A DNA stretch of 64,000 nt from Halobacteriovorax sp. (GCA_002720865.1 PBIO01000003.1:1-64000); one strand, 5' to 3'; positions 17,417 to 25,925 are shown, numbered from the stretch's first letter. Program-made: numbers and translations. The notes: a model not told the origin generated them from the sequence alone.

Positions 17417-18085
17417 ATGCAATCGACGTTAAGCACCACTGAAGTTAAAGGGAAAAGCCTTAGGGCCAGAAACGACCTCCATCTTTTGAGAAAGTTTTGG
17501 CATATGGGAACTGGTCTAACGGGACTGCTTATTTACTCTATTTCTGGGTTAGAGGCCCAAACTATGGCCCTATACCTCTTTTTGATCGCTGCTGTTGGTT
17601 TTGGATTCGAAGCTTTGAGGCTTAACAATCAAGCAGTTAATAGGATCGCCATAAAGCTTATGGGCCCATTTATGCGAGATAGTGAGAAGGACTCCATGTC
17701 CGGGCTACCTTTTTATGCTCTCGGTGTGTCCACCAGTCTTTATTTTTTTGATGAGAGGTTGGCGATTTTAGGGATCTTATTTTTAATTTTTTCTGACCCA
17801 ATTTCCTCGGCCGTTGGAATTCTTTATGGAAAAGATAAGATTCTCGGGGGAAAAAAATCTCTTCAAGGTGCTGCAGCAGGATTTGTTACCTGTTATATGC
17901 TGGCGCTTTTCTATACTCTAAATTATGTCCCGGTCACTTACTCACTGCTAGGTTTTGCCGTTCTTGCCGGCTTAATTGGTTCAATAAGTGAACTGCTTTC
18001 GGTTTTTGTCGATGATAATCTTACAGTTCCAATTATCTCAACGATTGGTTTAACTTTAATCAATCTTGCTTTCGGACTCTATTAG
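17417..18085 (+). CDS. Polyprenol/dolichol kinase or CDP-diglyceride synthase-like membrane protein
   Basis: 222 residues with about six hydrophobic segments. RKFWHMGTGL near residue 26 and the pair SDPISSAVGILYGK ... GGKKSLQGAAAGF (about residues 131-155) are the conserved CTP-binding-type motifs of the dolichol kinase / SEC59 / phosphatidate cytidylyltransferase group. Such enzymes phosphorylate or activate isoprenoid or glyceride lipids in the inner membrane. The substrate is not determinable. AGGAA lies about ten bases before the ATG. The GT-C transferase gene follows by ~30 bp and may be cotranscribed; both would act on lipid carriers. Confidence 0.78.
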   Translation: MQSTLSTTEVKGKSLRARNDLHLLRKFWHMGTGLTGLLIYSISGLEAQTMALYLFLIAAVGFGFEALRLNNQAVNRIAIKLMGPFMRDSEKDSMSGLPFYALGVSTSLYFFDERLAILGILFLIFSDPISSAVGILYGKDKILGGKKSLQGAAAGFVTCYMLALFYTLNYVPVTYSLLGFAVLAGLIGSISELLSVFVDDNLTVPIISTIGLTLINLAFGLY

Positions 18086-18117
18086 CTTTAGTTCAAATTT
18101 TTCGCTAAATTATTAGC

Positions 18118-19458
18118 ATGACTCAAAAGTATCGTTTCGAAGCTTTTTTAGCCTTAGTTTGCCTAGGGTTCTTCTTTATTCAAAGAGATGTTCTGCTTAT
18201 TGCGAGTTTAGATCCCGATGAAATCTTTTCTTGGAATCTTGCGACAAATAGTTTTAGTGAGCTTTTTTCTAATGGCCTAAAACATAGTCAGCAATTTTTG
18301 TATTATCTCTTACTAAAGTGTTGGAATGCCATTTTTCCGAGCAATGATTATTGGATCCGAATTCCTTCGCTTTTATTTGGAACTGGTACAATTGCAGCTC
18401 TTTTTTGTTTAAGTAGAAAAATTTTTAAGGAGGAGCACCTTTTCTTTCAGGCAGCGCTTCTTTTACTATATCCTCAGCTCGTATTCTATAGCACCTACGC
18501 GAGACCTTATGCTCTTCTGGTATTCTTAGCCTCTCTTAATTACTTCTTCATGTATAAAACTTACTTCTTAAATAGTGGTGATAAAAAAGATCTACATTTC
18601 TTTCTCATCACTTTAGTAGGCGTTTTATTTACACATCATATAGGAGCTATTTACGTCGTTGCGATTTTGTTGAGCCTCTTGCTACAAAAGAAAAAGCTGG
18701 GCACTAAGTTTGAGCTGATGCCTTATCAGGTATTCCTAATTATTTATTTAGTTCAGTTCATAAAACAAAAGAAATATCTATCCCAATCTGTATCGTGGAT
18801 TGAGCCAATGACCTTTGGGAAATTGCCCGAGTTTATTTTTAATAATCGTCTTTATTTGATATTTTTTCTCTTCCCCTTAGTGGCCTTTGGTTTTGATCTA
18901 AAAAGAAAAATTGAAAGAAAGAAACTGGATACGAACTCATTTTTTAATTTAAATGTCCTCATGATTACCCTCTTTTTTACGGGAATTGCTCTAGGTTCAA
19001 TACTCGTAACGCCATTGTTTACTCATCGACATTTTTATATCTTACTTCCGACTATTTTTTGCTTATCCTTATTTGGTCTCGAAGAGCTTAAAAACTATAA
19101 GTCCTTTTTGCTTGTTCTCGTTCTTTTCTTTGTTTTAGGTGGAGGACACCAGCTATACAAAAGAAAAGTTTTTCACGGTGGAGTAGCAGATACAAAAACA
19201 TTTCTTAGAACTCTAAATCAGTATGTTGATTTAAAAGCTGGATTCACCTGTGTTTATAAAGAAGGATTTTTTAAAAACTTCTTTAGGAACTATTCGATGC
19301 AGTACTATAATGTTGATATCTGTAAAAAATATTCGACTTTTGTGACAGGGGAGCAGGTCATCCTGATAAATCTAGAGAGTAAAAACCAAATTGAAAGACC
19401 AGCGGGATACTCATCAATCTATCAGTATTCTACATTTGAAGTTTTAAAAAGAAATTAG
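18118..19458 (+). CDS. GT-C (family 39 / ArnT-like) membrane glycosyltransferase, 446 aa
   Basis: About ten hydrophobic segments. The first periplasmic loop contains LDPDEIFSWNLA (acidic pair near residues 32-34), the catalytic acidic motif of GT39-type, lipid-sugar-using transferases; a YARPYALL motif follows near residue 125. A smaller C-terminal periplasmic region begins after residue ~340. It would move a sugar from a polyprenyl-phosphate donor to a lipid or protein in the inner membrane. No Shine-Dalgarno is visible. It overlaps the convergent LON gene by 4 bp. Confidence 0.8.
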   Translation: MTQKYRFEAFLALVCLGFFFIQRDVLLIASLDPDEIFSWNLATNSFSELFSNGLKHSQQFLYYLLLKCWNAIFPSNDYWIRIPSLLFGTGTIAALFCLSRKIFKEEHLFFQAALLLLYPQLVFYSTYARPYALLVFLASLNYFFMYKTYFLNSGDKKDLHFFLITLVGVLFTHHIGAIYVVAILLSLLLQKKKLGTKFELMPYQVFLIIYLVQFIKQKKYLSQSVSWIEPMTFGKLPEFIFNNRLYLIFFLFPLVAFGFDLKRKIERKKLDTNSFFNLNVLMITLFFTGIALGSILVTPLFTHRHFYILLPTIFCLSLFGLEELKNYKSFLLVLVLFFVLGGGHQLYKRKVFHGGVADTKTFLRTLNQYVDLKAGFTCVYKEGFFKNFFRNYSMQYYNVDICKKYSTFVTGEQVILINLESKNQIERPAGYSSIYQYSTFEVLKRN

Positions 19459-20138
19459 TGACCAACTTTTGCGGTCTTCTCTAGAATTTCAAAGCTCTTT
19501 ATTGCCTGGACTGCTGTGGTATCCTCAAGAAAAGGAACCGGCCCCTTTAGGAGAGTATCCAGCATCTGAATTCTTTCGTTTAAAGAAGTATTCTCAAGGA
19601 GTAGCTGTCTCATTTCATGATCTTGAATGAGAAACATCGATATATAATCTACAACTTGTTTCATAGAAGAAATATTTTCTTGAAAGTGCTCTCGTTCAAC
19701 GGAGTCCGTAATAGTTTCTAGAATCCAAGAATCAAGAAGACCCTTTAATCTTTCAATTTTATCATCGGCGATAAACCCATTTAACTCAGGCTGGTCGTTG
19801 TACTCCTCGCATTCATAAATTAAATAGGGAAGGTTTTGTTGAACCTGTTCTAATTTAACTCGCCCAAAGCCCTTTATTAAAACTTTCAAAGTTCCATCAT
19901 AGAGCTCCTCTAGGATAATTGGTTTACCAATACCGCATATATTTTTAGGAGAGGGTCTTCTGTGTCCATAGATATAAACAAGTGGTTCTGCCATTGAGAT
20001 TCCAACAAGCATATTTTGATCCACGCATTCCCGGATCATTCGGATAAACACCGGTTCTACTACATAAAGGGGTAGAGAGGTTCCAGGAAAGAAAACCAAA
20101 TCGGGAATGGGTAGCACGGCCACCTTTTTCAGTTTCAT
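19455..20138 (-). CDS. LON N-terminal (substrate-binding) domain protein, no protease part
   Basis: Residues 5-115 match the LON/PUA-like substrate domain: VAVLPIPDLVFFPGTSLPLYV, then GTLKVLIKGFGRVKL. The AAA and protease domains of Lon are absent, so this is a stand-alone LON-domain protein of the YcaP/PF02190 type, 227 aa. These are widespread but poorly characterised and may bind unfolded peptides. A TATAAT hexamer lies only six bases before the ATG, so the transcript may be leaderless. Confidence 0.85.
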   Translation of the reverse strand: MKLKKVAVLPIPDLVFFPGTSLPLYVVEPVFIRMIRECVDQNMLVGISMAEPLVYIYGHRRPSPKNICGIGKPIILEELYDGTLKVLIKGFGRVKLEQVQQNLPYLIYECEEYNDQPELNGFIADDKIERLKGLLDSWILETITDSVEREHFQENISSMKQVVDYISMFLIQDHEMRQLLLENTSLNERIQMLDTLLKGPVPFLEDTTAVQAIKSFEILEKTAKVGH

Positions 20139-20144
20139 AGACCT

Positions 20145-20150
20145 ATTATA
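20145..20150 (-). promoter_or_regulatory. Possible -10 element of the LON gene (leaderless?)
   Basis: Read on the minus strand, a perfect TATAAT ends six bases before the ATG at 20138. Transcription would then begin close to the start codon itself. No convincing -35 is seen. Confidence 0.35.
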
Positions 20151-20231
20151 CCAGAGTAAAGGGCTCCACCTTTAAATATAGGTATATTCATATATATTCA
20201 GGTATTTAGCTTATATTTAGGGCTTATGGGT

Positions 20232-20237
20232 TATAAT
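20232..20237 (+). promoter_or_regulatory. Probable -10 element of manA
   Basis: A perfect TATAAT, 51 bases before the manA start, in an AT-rich stretch with near-repeats of 'aggtat' and 'tatatt' at 20178-20220. The -35 is not clear. Confidence 0.45.
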
Positions 20238-20288
20238 AAACTTATTACTTAACTGACCGATTGTGTGGCCATATGAGGAGGCATCCCT

Positions 20289-21224
20289 TTGGATTTAGGT
20301 GATCATTTTAAAAAATTAAAACCTGCCATGGTTCACAAGGTTTGGGGTGGTACGAAGATGGCTGCTCTAAAAGGACTAGCTGCCCTGGAAAAGGGAGAAG
20401 AACCTCTTGGGGAAACCTGGGAGATAAGTGTTCATCCTGATGGTCAAAGCCAACTTGCCGAAAAAAATCTGGGTGAGTTTATCACTCAAGAAGAGATGCC
20501 TTATTTAGTTAAGCTTATTGATACAAGCGATAATTTATCCGTACAGGTTCATCCAGGAGATGAGTTTGCAAAGAAGCATGAGAACTCTCTTGGTAAAACA
20601 GAATGCTGGATTATCTTAGGCGCTAAGGAAGGAGCAGGAATCTATCTTGGGATGAAACCGGGAGTCACTTCAGAAGAATTCGAAAAAGCGATTAGAAATG
20701 GAGAGGAGATGAATAAGTTTCTCACTTTCTACCCTGTTAAAAGAGGAGACTTTTTCTTTGTTCCAGCGGGCTCTATTCACGCCATAGCTTCCGATGTATT
20801 TTTGGCCGAAGTTCAACAGTCTAGCGGGATCACTTACCGAGTTTGGGATTGGAATCGGCTTGATGATGCCGGAAATTCAAGAGAGCTTCATATTGATAAG
20901 GCCATGCAGGTGATTAAATTTGGGGATAATTGGAATAACGCTGAAACCTTCAAAATTCAAAATAATATTTTTAAACCAGGATGCACTCAAGTCATCGAGC
21001 ATCCTCAGTTTAACTTAAGACAAGTAAGTTTAGGTGCCGGGGAGGAGATCGAAATTGAAACTCTTGGCCTAAACAGGGCCGTAGGTATCTTGAATCTCGA
21101 GGGTAAGATTTCAATTGGCGAAGAGAGTTTAGCTCCTTATCAGGCGGCGGTACAAAACTTAAAAGAAAAGAAGAAAATATTTGTCCAAGGGCAGGAAGCC
21201 GGTAGCTTCCTTTTGGTGGAATAA
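20289..21224 (+). CDS. manA: Mannose-6-phosphate isomerase, class I
   Basis: Zinc enzyme interconverting fructose 6-phosphate and mannose 6-phosphate, feeding GDP-mannose and surface polysaccharide synthesis. KVWGGTKM at the N-terminus, SVQVHPGD (zinc His near 88), KTECWIIL (zinc Glu near 105) and GSIHAI (His near 163) are all in place, followed by YRVWDW. 311 aa is close to the short Firmicutes-type enzyme. TTG start with GAGGAGG seven bases upstream. Its stop overlaps the next ATG (TAATG). Confidence 0.93.
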   Translation: MDLGDHFKKLKPAMVHKVWGGTKMAALKGLAALEKGEEPLGETWEISVHPDGQSQLAEKNLGEFITQEEMPYLVKLIDTSDNLSVQVHPGDEFAKKHENSLGKTECWIILGAKEGAGIYLGMKPGVTSEEFEKAIRNGEEMNKFLTFYPVKRGDFFFVPAGSIHAIASDVFLAEVQQSSGITYRVWDWNRLDDAGNSRELHIDKAMQVIKFGDNWNNAETFKIQNNIFKPGCTQVIEHPQFNLRQVSLGAGEEIEIETLGLNRAVGILNLEGKISIGEESLAPYQAAVQNLKEKKKIFVQGQEAGSFLLVE

Positions 21225-22018
21225 TGAAAAAAATATTATTCATTCTGCTTTTCACAGTATCGAGCTGCAAAGAGTACGCTCAGTACCAAAGAAAAGATTA
21301 TAAAGTCACGATTGTACCGACCCAGGCAGGGATTAGCTCTGTTGACGTGGCGAAATGGAAAGTTGGACCTCTTCGTAGGCAGGAAGTCTCAAAGGGAGTT
21401 AGGGTAAAGGTGAACTTTCCTCTTCTTGAAAAAGAACAGCTTAAGGATCTAGTGAACTCAATGGAAATTGATAGCTGGCTAATTCGGATTAAAAGAAGAA
21501 CCTTAATTACTAATGAAGTTTTAGATAGTTTTTATGTTCCCCTAATTTTGCCGGGGAGAGGAAAGACCGATCTTCGAATAAAGCAAATTCCTGCGGGATT
21601 TGTGAATCTTTACTATTCTGCAGCTGCCGTTTCTACTAGGTTTGAAAAGTTCAATTGTCCGGCCTTTGATCACCGAAGAATAGTAGAAGAATTTGAGATT
21701 AAAAAAGTAGAGTCTCGAACAAAATCGATTAGAGGAAATAGAAGAACTCCGTCTTACTATAATAGAAAATTGACTCCTTATACTTATTCTCCCTTTCCTG
21801 TGAATGGAGGAAAAGAGTTAAACGGAGAGTATCATTTTGAAATAGCTCTTTTTAATTCTAAGGAAAAAACTAAAAAAAGTAATTGGTTCGCCATAGGTGA
21901 GGCGGTAAAAATCACCAAGGAAAGTACGCTTCCATCAATTAAGGGCTGTAAGAATTTTAAAATACCAGAGCGTGATTCGAAAATTGATGAGGTTCAAGAT
22001 TTTAAGTTTGGACGGTAG
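21224..22018 (+). CDS. Predicted lipoprotein of unknown function, 264 aa
   Basis: Family not recognised. A short signal peptide ends in a lipobox, FTVSSC (Cys15), so the protein should be lipid-anchored. The rest is basic and shows beta-rich stretches, for example an LPGRGKTDLRIKQIPAGFVNLYY segment (split here: LPGRGKTDLR then IKQIPAGF). The Arg/Lys-rich region around residues 160-185 is unusual for a periplasmic protein. Translationally coupled to manA; a terminator hairpin follows. Confidence 0.65.
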   Translation: MKKILFILLFTVSSCKEYAQYQRKDYKVTIVPTQAGISSVDVAKWKVGPLRRQEVSKGVRVKVNFPLLEKEQLKDLVNSMEIDSWLIRIKRRTLITNEVLDSFYVPLILPGRGKTDLRIKQIPAGFVNLYYSAAAVSTRFEKFNCPAFDHRRIVEEFEIKKVESRTKSIRGNRRTPSYYNRKLTPYTYSPFPVNGGKELNGEYHFEIALFNSKEKTKKSNWFAIGEAVKITKESTLPSIKGCKNFKIPERDSKIDEVQDFKFGR

Positions 22019-22036
22019 CCTTGAAAATAGCTACTC

Positions 22037-22069
22037 AGACGGGCCCCCTCTCCGAAACCCGTCTTTTCT
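22037..22069 (+). terminator. Intrinsic terminator after the lipoprotein gene
   Basis: Seven-bp perfect stem agacggg (22037-22043) with cccgtct (22058-22064), 14-base loop, then tttctc. It separates the lipoprotein gene from the convergent gene at 22095. Confidence 0.7.
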
Positions 22070-22094
22070 CTAATATCGTTTTATAACCTACAAT

Positions 22095-22430
22095 CTACTT
22101 GCAAGTTAGGGGATAAGTCATTTCGTGACCACGGTTATTTCTAACAACCATATAGTCATTAACATCTGAGAACGATTTCGCATTATCAATATGGATCGTA
22201 TGCTTACGTCCTTCGAAACTTAGAACTTTAGTAAAACCGGTTGCAGTTTTTCTTGTTCTCGTTCCTACAGAAGCAACCTCACGACCACCTTCTACAGGTT
22301 GATCATTAAAAAATGTCACTCTGTTATCTTCAATCTTAAAAGTTTTGTTCATTCTTGGAGTATGGCACTCAATACTGGCAAAACTAGAAGCTGAAAAAAG
22401 TAATCCTAAAATCAGAGCTGTCTTTTTCAT
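22095..22430 (-). CDS. Small exported protein, unknown, 111 aa
   Basis: Family not recognised. MKKTALILGLLFSASSFAS is a clear Sec signal peptide. The mature ~92 residues are basic, with one Cys near each end (IECHTP and PLTCK) that may form a disulfide linking the termini. The frame extends to 22520, but the ATG at 22430 has AGGAC just upstream and begins the signal peptide. It is divergent from another small exported protein gene. Confidence 0.68.
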   Translation of the reverse strand: MKKTALILGLLFSASSFASIECHTPRMNKTFKIEDNRVTFFNDQPVEGGREVASVGTRTRKTATGFTKVLSFEGRKHTIHIDNAKSFSDVNDYMVVRNNRGHEMTYPLTCK

Positions 22431-22624
22431 AATAAGTCCTATTCTTAAGTTTAAGGCCCCATAAAAAACGGGGAGCTTTCCCCTATATAAAAGCAAGGGG
22501 CGTGCCAAAGAAGCACTCACGAAAACGGCTAGTTAGAGGGGTTTTACTGACAAGGAACATTGTAAAAATGTATGACTGTTTAAAGTTTATACGATATTTT
22601 GAGCCCCTAAATCGGAGATTTACT

Positions 22625-23179
22625 ATGAAAGCACTAATACTCGCCCTATCCCTATTTCTTAGCTCACAGGCCTTCTCAGAGCCCTCAGCCACGCAAATCC
22701 TGGAATCTAAGAAAGTCCCCGGAAGGCGTAAACTCCTAGGGAAATTCCTCTATATAAAGAAGGACGATAAAAGAAATCCAGTGGGAGAGTTTGAGTACTT
22801 CTTCACGCTGACTTCAGATAAAGGAAAGGGTTATGCCTTTCCAGTGGTCATTACGGATAAAAAAATTGAAGCAAAAGTTAAGTCGAATAACGGTCAGCAG
22901 TTTCTTATTTATGCCACCCCAGATCAGAAAAATATCTGGGTAGGGGAGAATCCAAAAACTGTTCAAATTTTAAAAGTTTCTCATGCCAATACAATCTCTC
23001 TTGGTTCGCTCTCACCAAGCGACATAAATATTAGTAGCTCCAACAACTACCAATCAGAGATGAGAGAAAAAGGACAAACCGAAAAGGCTACGATAAGTGG
23101 TGTGAATGATAATGTGACAAATGCGGTGATCTTTGGTGCTGGAGCTGCTTTATTGGGATCGATTTTATTAGGTAAGTAG
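22625..23179 (+). CDS. Exported protein of unknown function, 184 aa
   Basis: Family not recognised. Starting at the ATG at 22625 (CGGAGA upstream) it has the signal peptide MKALILALSLFLSSQAFS. The mature part is Lys/Ser-rich and ends with a hydrophobic, Gly-rich segment AVIFGAGAALLGSILLGK that could insert into a membrane or pack as a C-terminal anchor. The frame extends upstream to 22502 but those codons overlap the divergent promoter region. Confidence 0.65.
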   Translation: MKALILALSLFLSSQAFSEPSATQILESKKVPGRRKLLGKFLYIKKDDKRNPVGEFEYFFTLTSDKGKGYAFPVVITDKKIEAKVKSNNGQQFLIYATPDQKNIWVGENPKTVQILKVSHANTISLGSLSPSDINISSSNNYQSEMREKGQTEKATISGVNDNVTNAVIFGAGAALLGSILLGK

Positions 23180-23584
23180 ATTTGCCTCTATCCCAGAAAC
23201 AAGAGTACCGCGTTTGGCGGTCCTCTTATCTCCCGATACTCTGATTTAAATGTTAAACCTGTGTGCATAGTCACCTCCATGAGTTTTCTACAAGTGGTGT
23301 GGGATAAGGCTGATTCGATTTCGAAATCAGCTTATTTGTTAATTCTATTATTTGCGTAAGTCGTGCGTAAGTCAATCAGTTTAAGTTTGAGCAAATTTGT
23401 TTTCTGATAAATTAATTTTAGACGCAGGCCATGGCCCCTTCTATAAAGGGCGTTTGCTCCTTAGGGGGAGATTCTTTTTTTTTCTATCAGGAGCAAGTCC
23501 GTCGGAGGTGGGGGCAGGTCTAGATTCTGAGATACTCAAATTCTGTCAAAAATCCGCCATGGTCATCATGTTATAATTCACCTT
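23180..23584. other. 405-bp intergenic region with several hairpins
   Basis: No ORF with a start and Shine-Dalgarno was found. Inverted repeats seen: aagag-t-accgc / gcggt-c-ctctt (23201-23226); ataag-gctgatt / aatcagc-ttat (23304-23335, one bulge); a perfect ggccatggcc palindrome (23428-23437); and ttgctcct / aggagcaa (23454-23461 with 23489-23496) enclosing a run of nine T's. gcgtaagtc occurs twice around 23354-23373. It may hold a structured RNA or a long leader of the protease gene. Confidence 0.4.
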
Positions 23585-24994
23585 ATGCGTAGTTTTTTAA
23601 TACTTTTTCTCATTTCAAAAATGGCCATGGCGCAAACTCGGTTTGATTTAAGAGAGGAGAGTAGTGTTACTAAAACGAAGAAACAAAACTGGGGAACTTG
23701 CTGGGCCTTTGCTTCTCTTGCGGCAATTGAAAGTAATCTTTTAAGAGAGAGAAATTGGAATTTTAAATTCGAACCTGACTTTTCTGAATATCATATGGAT
23801 AAGTACAGCGGCTTTAATAGAAATGGTCATGCGGATCATCTTCGTCATGAGTCTTATTCGGGACAAGGGGAAGGTTATCTTGGTTCCAACACAGACACTC
23901 CCAAAAAAGGTTTAATCGTTCATTCCGGTGGAGACTTCAAAGTGGCTGCGGCCTACCTCTCAAATATTGGAGGAGCCGTTGAAGAATTTAAAACGCCAGG
24001 CTTTGGTTACTCCCATAATGATCACTCTCGTTTTGGAAACACTCCCACTGATGGAGTGCTCAAAGAAAATAACTATAATTACTATTTGCCCTCCTCAATA
24101 GAGTGGCTTACCTATGGAAGTTTTGAAGAAAATATCCAAAGAATAAAAGAAAGCATTATGAAACACGGAAGTGTTGGCTCTTCTCAGCTTATGCAAAACG
24201 AACCCCATGAGTACACTCTTTCAGGGGAAGAGATTCATTTTTACCACGGTCCAAAAGAGCCCACCCATGCCATCAATCTTATCGGTTGGGATGATGAAAG
24301 AGCCGTCATTCCTTTTAAGCCCGGAGTTTGGATTGCCCAGGATAGTGATCATATAAACGAAGTTACCGGACATATCGGCTACTTCCTAACTCCCTACGCC
24401 GACACTCACACAGGACAAAACCTAGAATCAGGAGGAGTTAGTTTTCGTGGTACCTATAAAAGAAATTTTAAAAAAATTCATAGCCATGCCCTTCATGGTT
24501 GGCAGTACGAATATAGGGCCAAAAAAGTTTCCAACCTTTATAAACTTGAAAATGAAATACCCACTCATGTGGGAATTTACACAACTGTTCCAAACGATCA
24601 ACCCATCGCCTTTGTTACCGACTTAAAAGGTAATATGCTCTGTCATACAAAAAAAGAAATCAAAGAAAATCCTGGCTTCTACCTCTTAGAACTTCGCTGC
24701 GAAGAAGAGTCCTTTAAAAACCAAACTTACCGAGTGGAGCTTGAAACAAAGTCCGGCCTTTATGCCTACGACGCAGAAAAGGCCTACAAACCTCTTCTTG
24801 GAAATTCTGCCCTACCAGAATTTGGCTCCCCCCTTATCGTGGGCTCAAGGGCCAACCCCGGCGAAAGCTTCTACTACAAAGACGGCACCTGGAAAGATTT
24901 CTATTTCAAATCCTTCCCCACGGAAACCCAATATGGCCTCACGGTCCAAAAAACCGAAACCGCCAACTTCGCCATCAATCTCTTCACCAAATAG
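23585..24994 (+). CDS. Secreted papain-family (C1) cysteine protease, 469 aa
   Basis: Signal peptide (residues ~1-17, ending MAMAQ) leads straight into a C1 peptidase without a long propeptide: FDLREESSVTKTKKQNWGTCWAFA carries Cys39, and EPTHAINLIGWDD carries His228. The family's third residue, Asn in NSWG, is replaced: the equivalent segment reads GVWIAQDSD, with Asp253. A C-terminal beta-rich region (~residues 310-469) resembles the lectin-like tails of bacterial C1 proteases. Likely exported to degrade prey or environmental protein. The 3' end is richer in C than neighbouring genes, and its last ~47 bases are repeated at 25502-25549. Confidence 0.85.
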   Translation: MRSFLILFLISKMAMAQTRFDLREESSVTKTKKQNWGTCWAFASLAAIESNLLRERNWNFKFEPDFSEYHMDKYSGFNRNGHADHLRHESYSGQGEGYLGSNTDTPKKGLIVHSGGDFKVAAAYLSNIGGAVEEFKTPGFGYSHNDHSRFGNTPTDGVLKENNYNYYLPSSIEWLTYGSFEENIQRIKESIMKHGSVGSSQLMQNEPHEYTLSGEEIHFYHGPKEPTHAINLIGWDDERAVIPFKPGVWIAQDSDHINEVTGHIGYFLTPYADTHTGQNLESGGVSFRGTYKRNFKKIHSHALHGWQYEYRAKKVSNLYKLENEIPTHVGIYTTVPNDQPIAFVTDLKGNMLCHTKKEIKENPGFYLLELRCEEESFKNQTYRVELETKSGLYAYDAEKAYKPLLGNSALPEFGSPLIVGSRANPGESFYYKDGTWKDFYFKSFPTETQYGLTVQKTETANFAINLFTK

Positions 24995-24995
24995 G
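24948..24995 (+). repeat. 48-bp direct repeat, copy 1 (3' end of protease gene)
   Basis: This segment, from a run of six A's through the protease stop codon, is identical to 25502-25549. Copy 1 encodes the last residues of the protease. Confidence 0.95.
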
Positions 24996-25000
24996 CCAAA

Positions 25001-25018
25001 TAGGTACCTGGTTACTTG
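25001..25018 (+). repeat. 18-bp inverted repeat, left copy
   Basis: taggtacctggttacttg, exactly the reverse complement of 26673-26690. A near copy (aggtacgtggttactt, one mismatch over 16) is at 63964-63979. Confidence 0.93.
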
Positions 25019-25092
25019 TATATCTGAAAAACGAAAAGTCTATGCGTAAAAGTATGTTAGAATATTTTTAATAGTCACTAGTTGAGGACACT

Positions 25093-25311
25093 TTGAATTT
25101 AACTGTCGGGATTTTTCTTTTATTTGTTGGAGTCTTCATGAGCTATATATCAGCTATAGACTTTAAAAAATTTTCTAAAGAAGAGAGAAAACCTTTGAAT
25201 AATTTAATCCTTTCTCACTTTTCTTTGGTTCTTTTTATGTTTGTTGGCTGGATTGTTACTCTTGCGGGACTCTTTCTTTTATCAATTGCAGCAGGATTGA
25301 GCTTACGATGA
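25093..25311 (+). CDS. Small membrane protein, 72 aa
   Basis: Family not recognised. Two hydrophobic helices (about residues 3-22 and 40-70) joined by a charged loop, KKFSKEERK. TTG start with GAGGA five bases upstream. The stop overlaps the next start (ATGA), so the two small genes form one unit. They lie between the two copies of a 48-bp repeat and look inserted after the protease gene. A two-gene unit of tiny membrane proteins could be an immunity, toxin or envelope factor, but nothing in the sequence decides this. Confidence 0.6.
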   Translation: MNLTVGIFLLFVGVFMSYISAIDFKKFSKEERKPLNNLILSHFSLVLFMFVGWIVTLAGLFLLSIAAGLSLR

Positions 25312-25502
25312 AAAGTGAAACTTACTTCATGCTGATATTAGGTTTGTTATGTGTATTCTTTTCTATTAAAGACATGATTAAAATGAGAAGAAATGATCGA
25401 AGAAGTGAATTTGATTATTATTGGGTTTATCCAAGGATAATAGGTGTTTTTACCCTAGGTTGCTTCTCCTTAGTTTTTGCTTTCGATAGTATGTTTAATT
25501 AA
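25308..25502 (+). CDS. Small membrane protein, 64 aa
   Basis: Family not recognised. Helices at about residues 5-20 and 43-62, separated by a basic loop (KMRRNDRRSE). Same plan as the 72-aa protein upstream, with which it overlaps by 4 bp, so the pair may assemble together. The stop codon directly abuts the second copy of the 48-bp repeat. Confidence 0.58.
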   Translation: MKSETYFMLILGLLCVFFSIKDMIKMRRNDRRSEFDYYWVYPRIIGVFTLGCFSLVFAFDSMFN

Positions 25503-25549
25503 AAAAACCGAAACCGCCAACTTCGCCATCAATCTCTTCACCAAATAGG
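25502..25549 (+). repeat. 48-bp direct repeat, copy 2
   Basis: Identical to 24948-24995. This copy is not coding: it follows the stop of the 64-aa protein gene and precedes the end of the convergent cupin gene. Confidence 0.95.
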
Positions 25550-25555
25550 TACCAA

Positions 25556-25924
25556 CTAGTAGATCACATCGTTTTTAGAGATTGCTCTTCTGAAGATCAA
25601 AAACTCAGCGTCATTGCTAGATCTGTTTTCGAGAAAATGTTTTTGAGCTGAGCCAGCTTCAAAGCAAATGGAATCCCCTTCATTAAGTAACACTTCTTCG
25701 CTTCCTTCCTTGGCACAGAGTTCACCTTTTGTAACAACGATAATTTCGTCGATAGATGAGTGAAGGTGAGGGGCAGAGGCCTTTTTTCCTGGTGCTACTT
25801 TTTCGCTATATAGAAATAATTGCTTTGTATGAAAAATTTTGTCTGATTCGGCATAGGGGTAAGTTTTCGGATCCTTGCCCGAGGGGATCGAATGTTTGAT
25901 TTCGCTGTTTCGTTTAACTTGCAT
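25556..25924 (-). CDS. Cupin domain protein, 122 aa
   Basis: Single small beta-barrel cupin. APHLHSSIDEIIVVTKGEL gives the first cupin motif with two His and a Glu, and GDSICFEAGSAQKHFLENR the second with its His; all four likely metal ligands are present. Such proteins act as dioxygenases, isomerases or sensors; the substrate is unknown. It starts one base after the methyltransferase stop, so the two are coupled. Confidence 0.8.
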   Translation of the reverse strand: MQVKRNSEIKHSIPSGKDPKTYPYAESDKIFHTKQLFLYSEKVAPGKKASAPHLHSSIDEIIVVTKGELCAKEGSEEVLLNEGDSICFEAGSAQKHFLENRSSNDAEFLIFRRAISKNDVIY

Positions 25925-25925
25925 C

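Noticed and set aside
23428-23437. ggccatggcc palindrome as a transcription-factor site
   Set aside because: It is short and GC-rich and could arise by chance or belong to a hairpin; no second copy was seen near a promoter.
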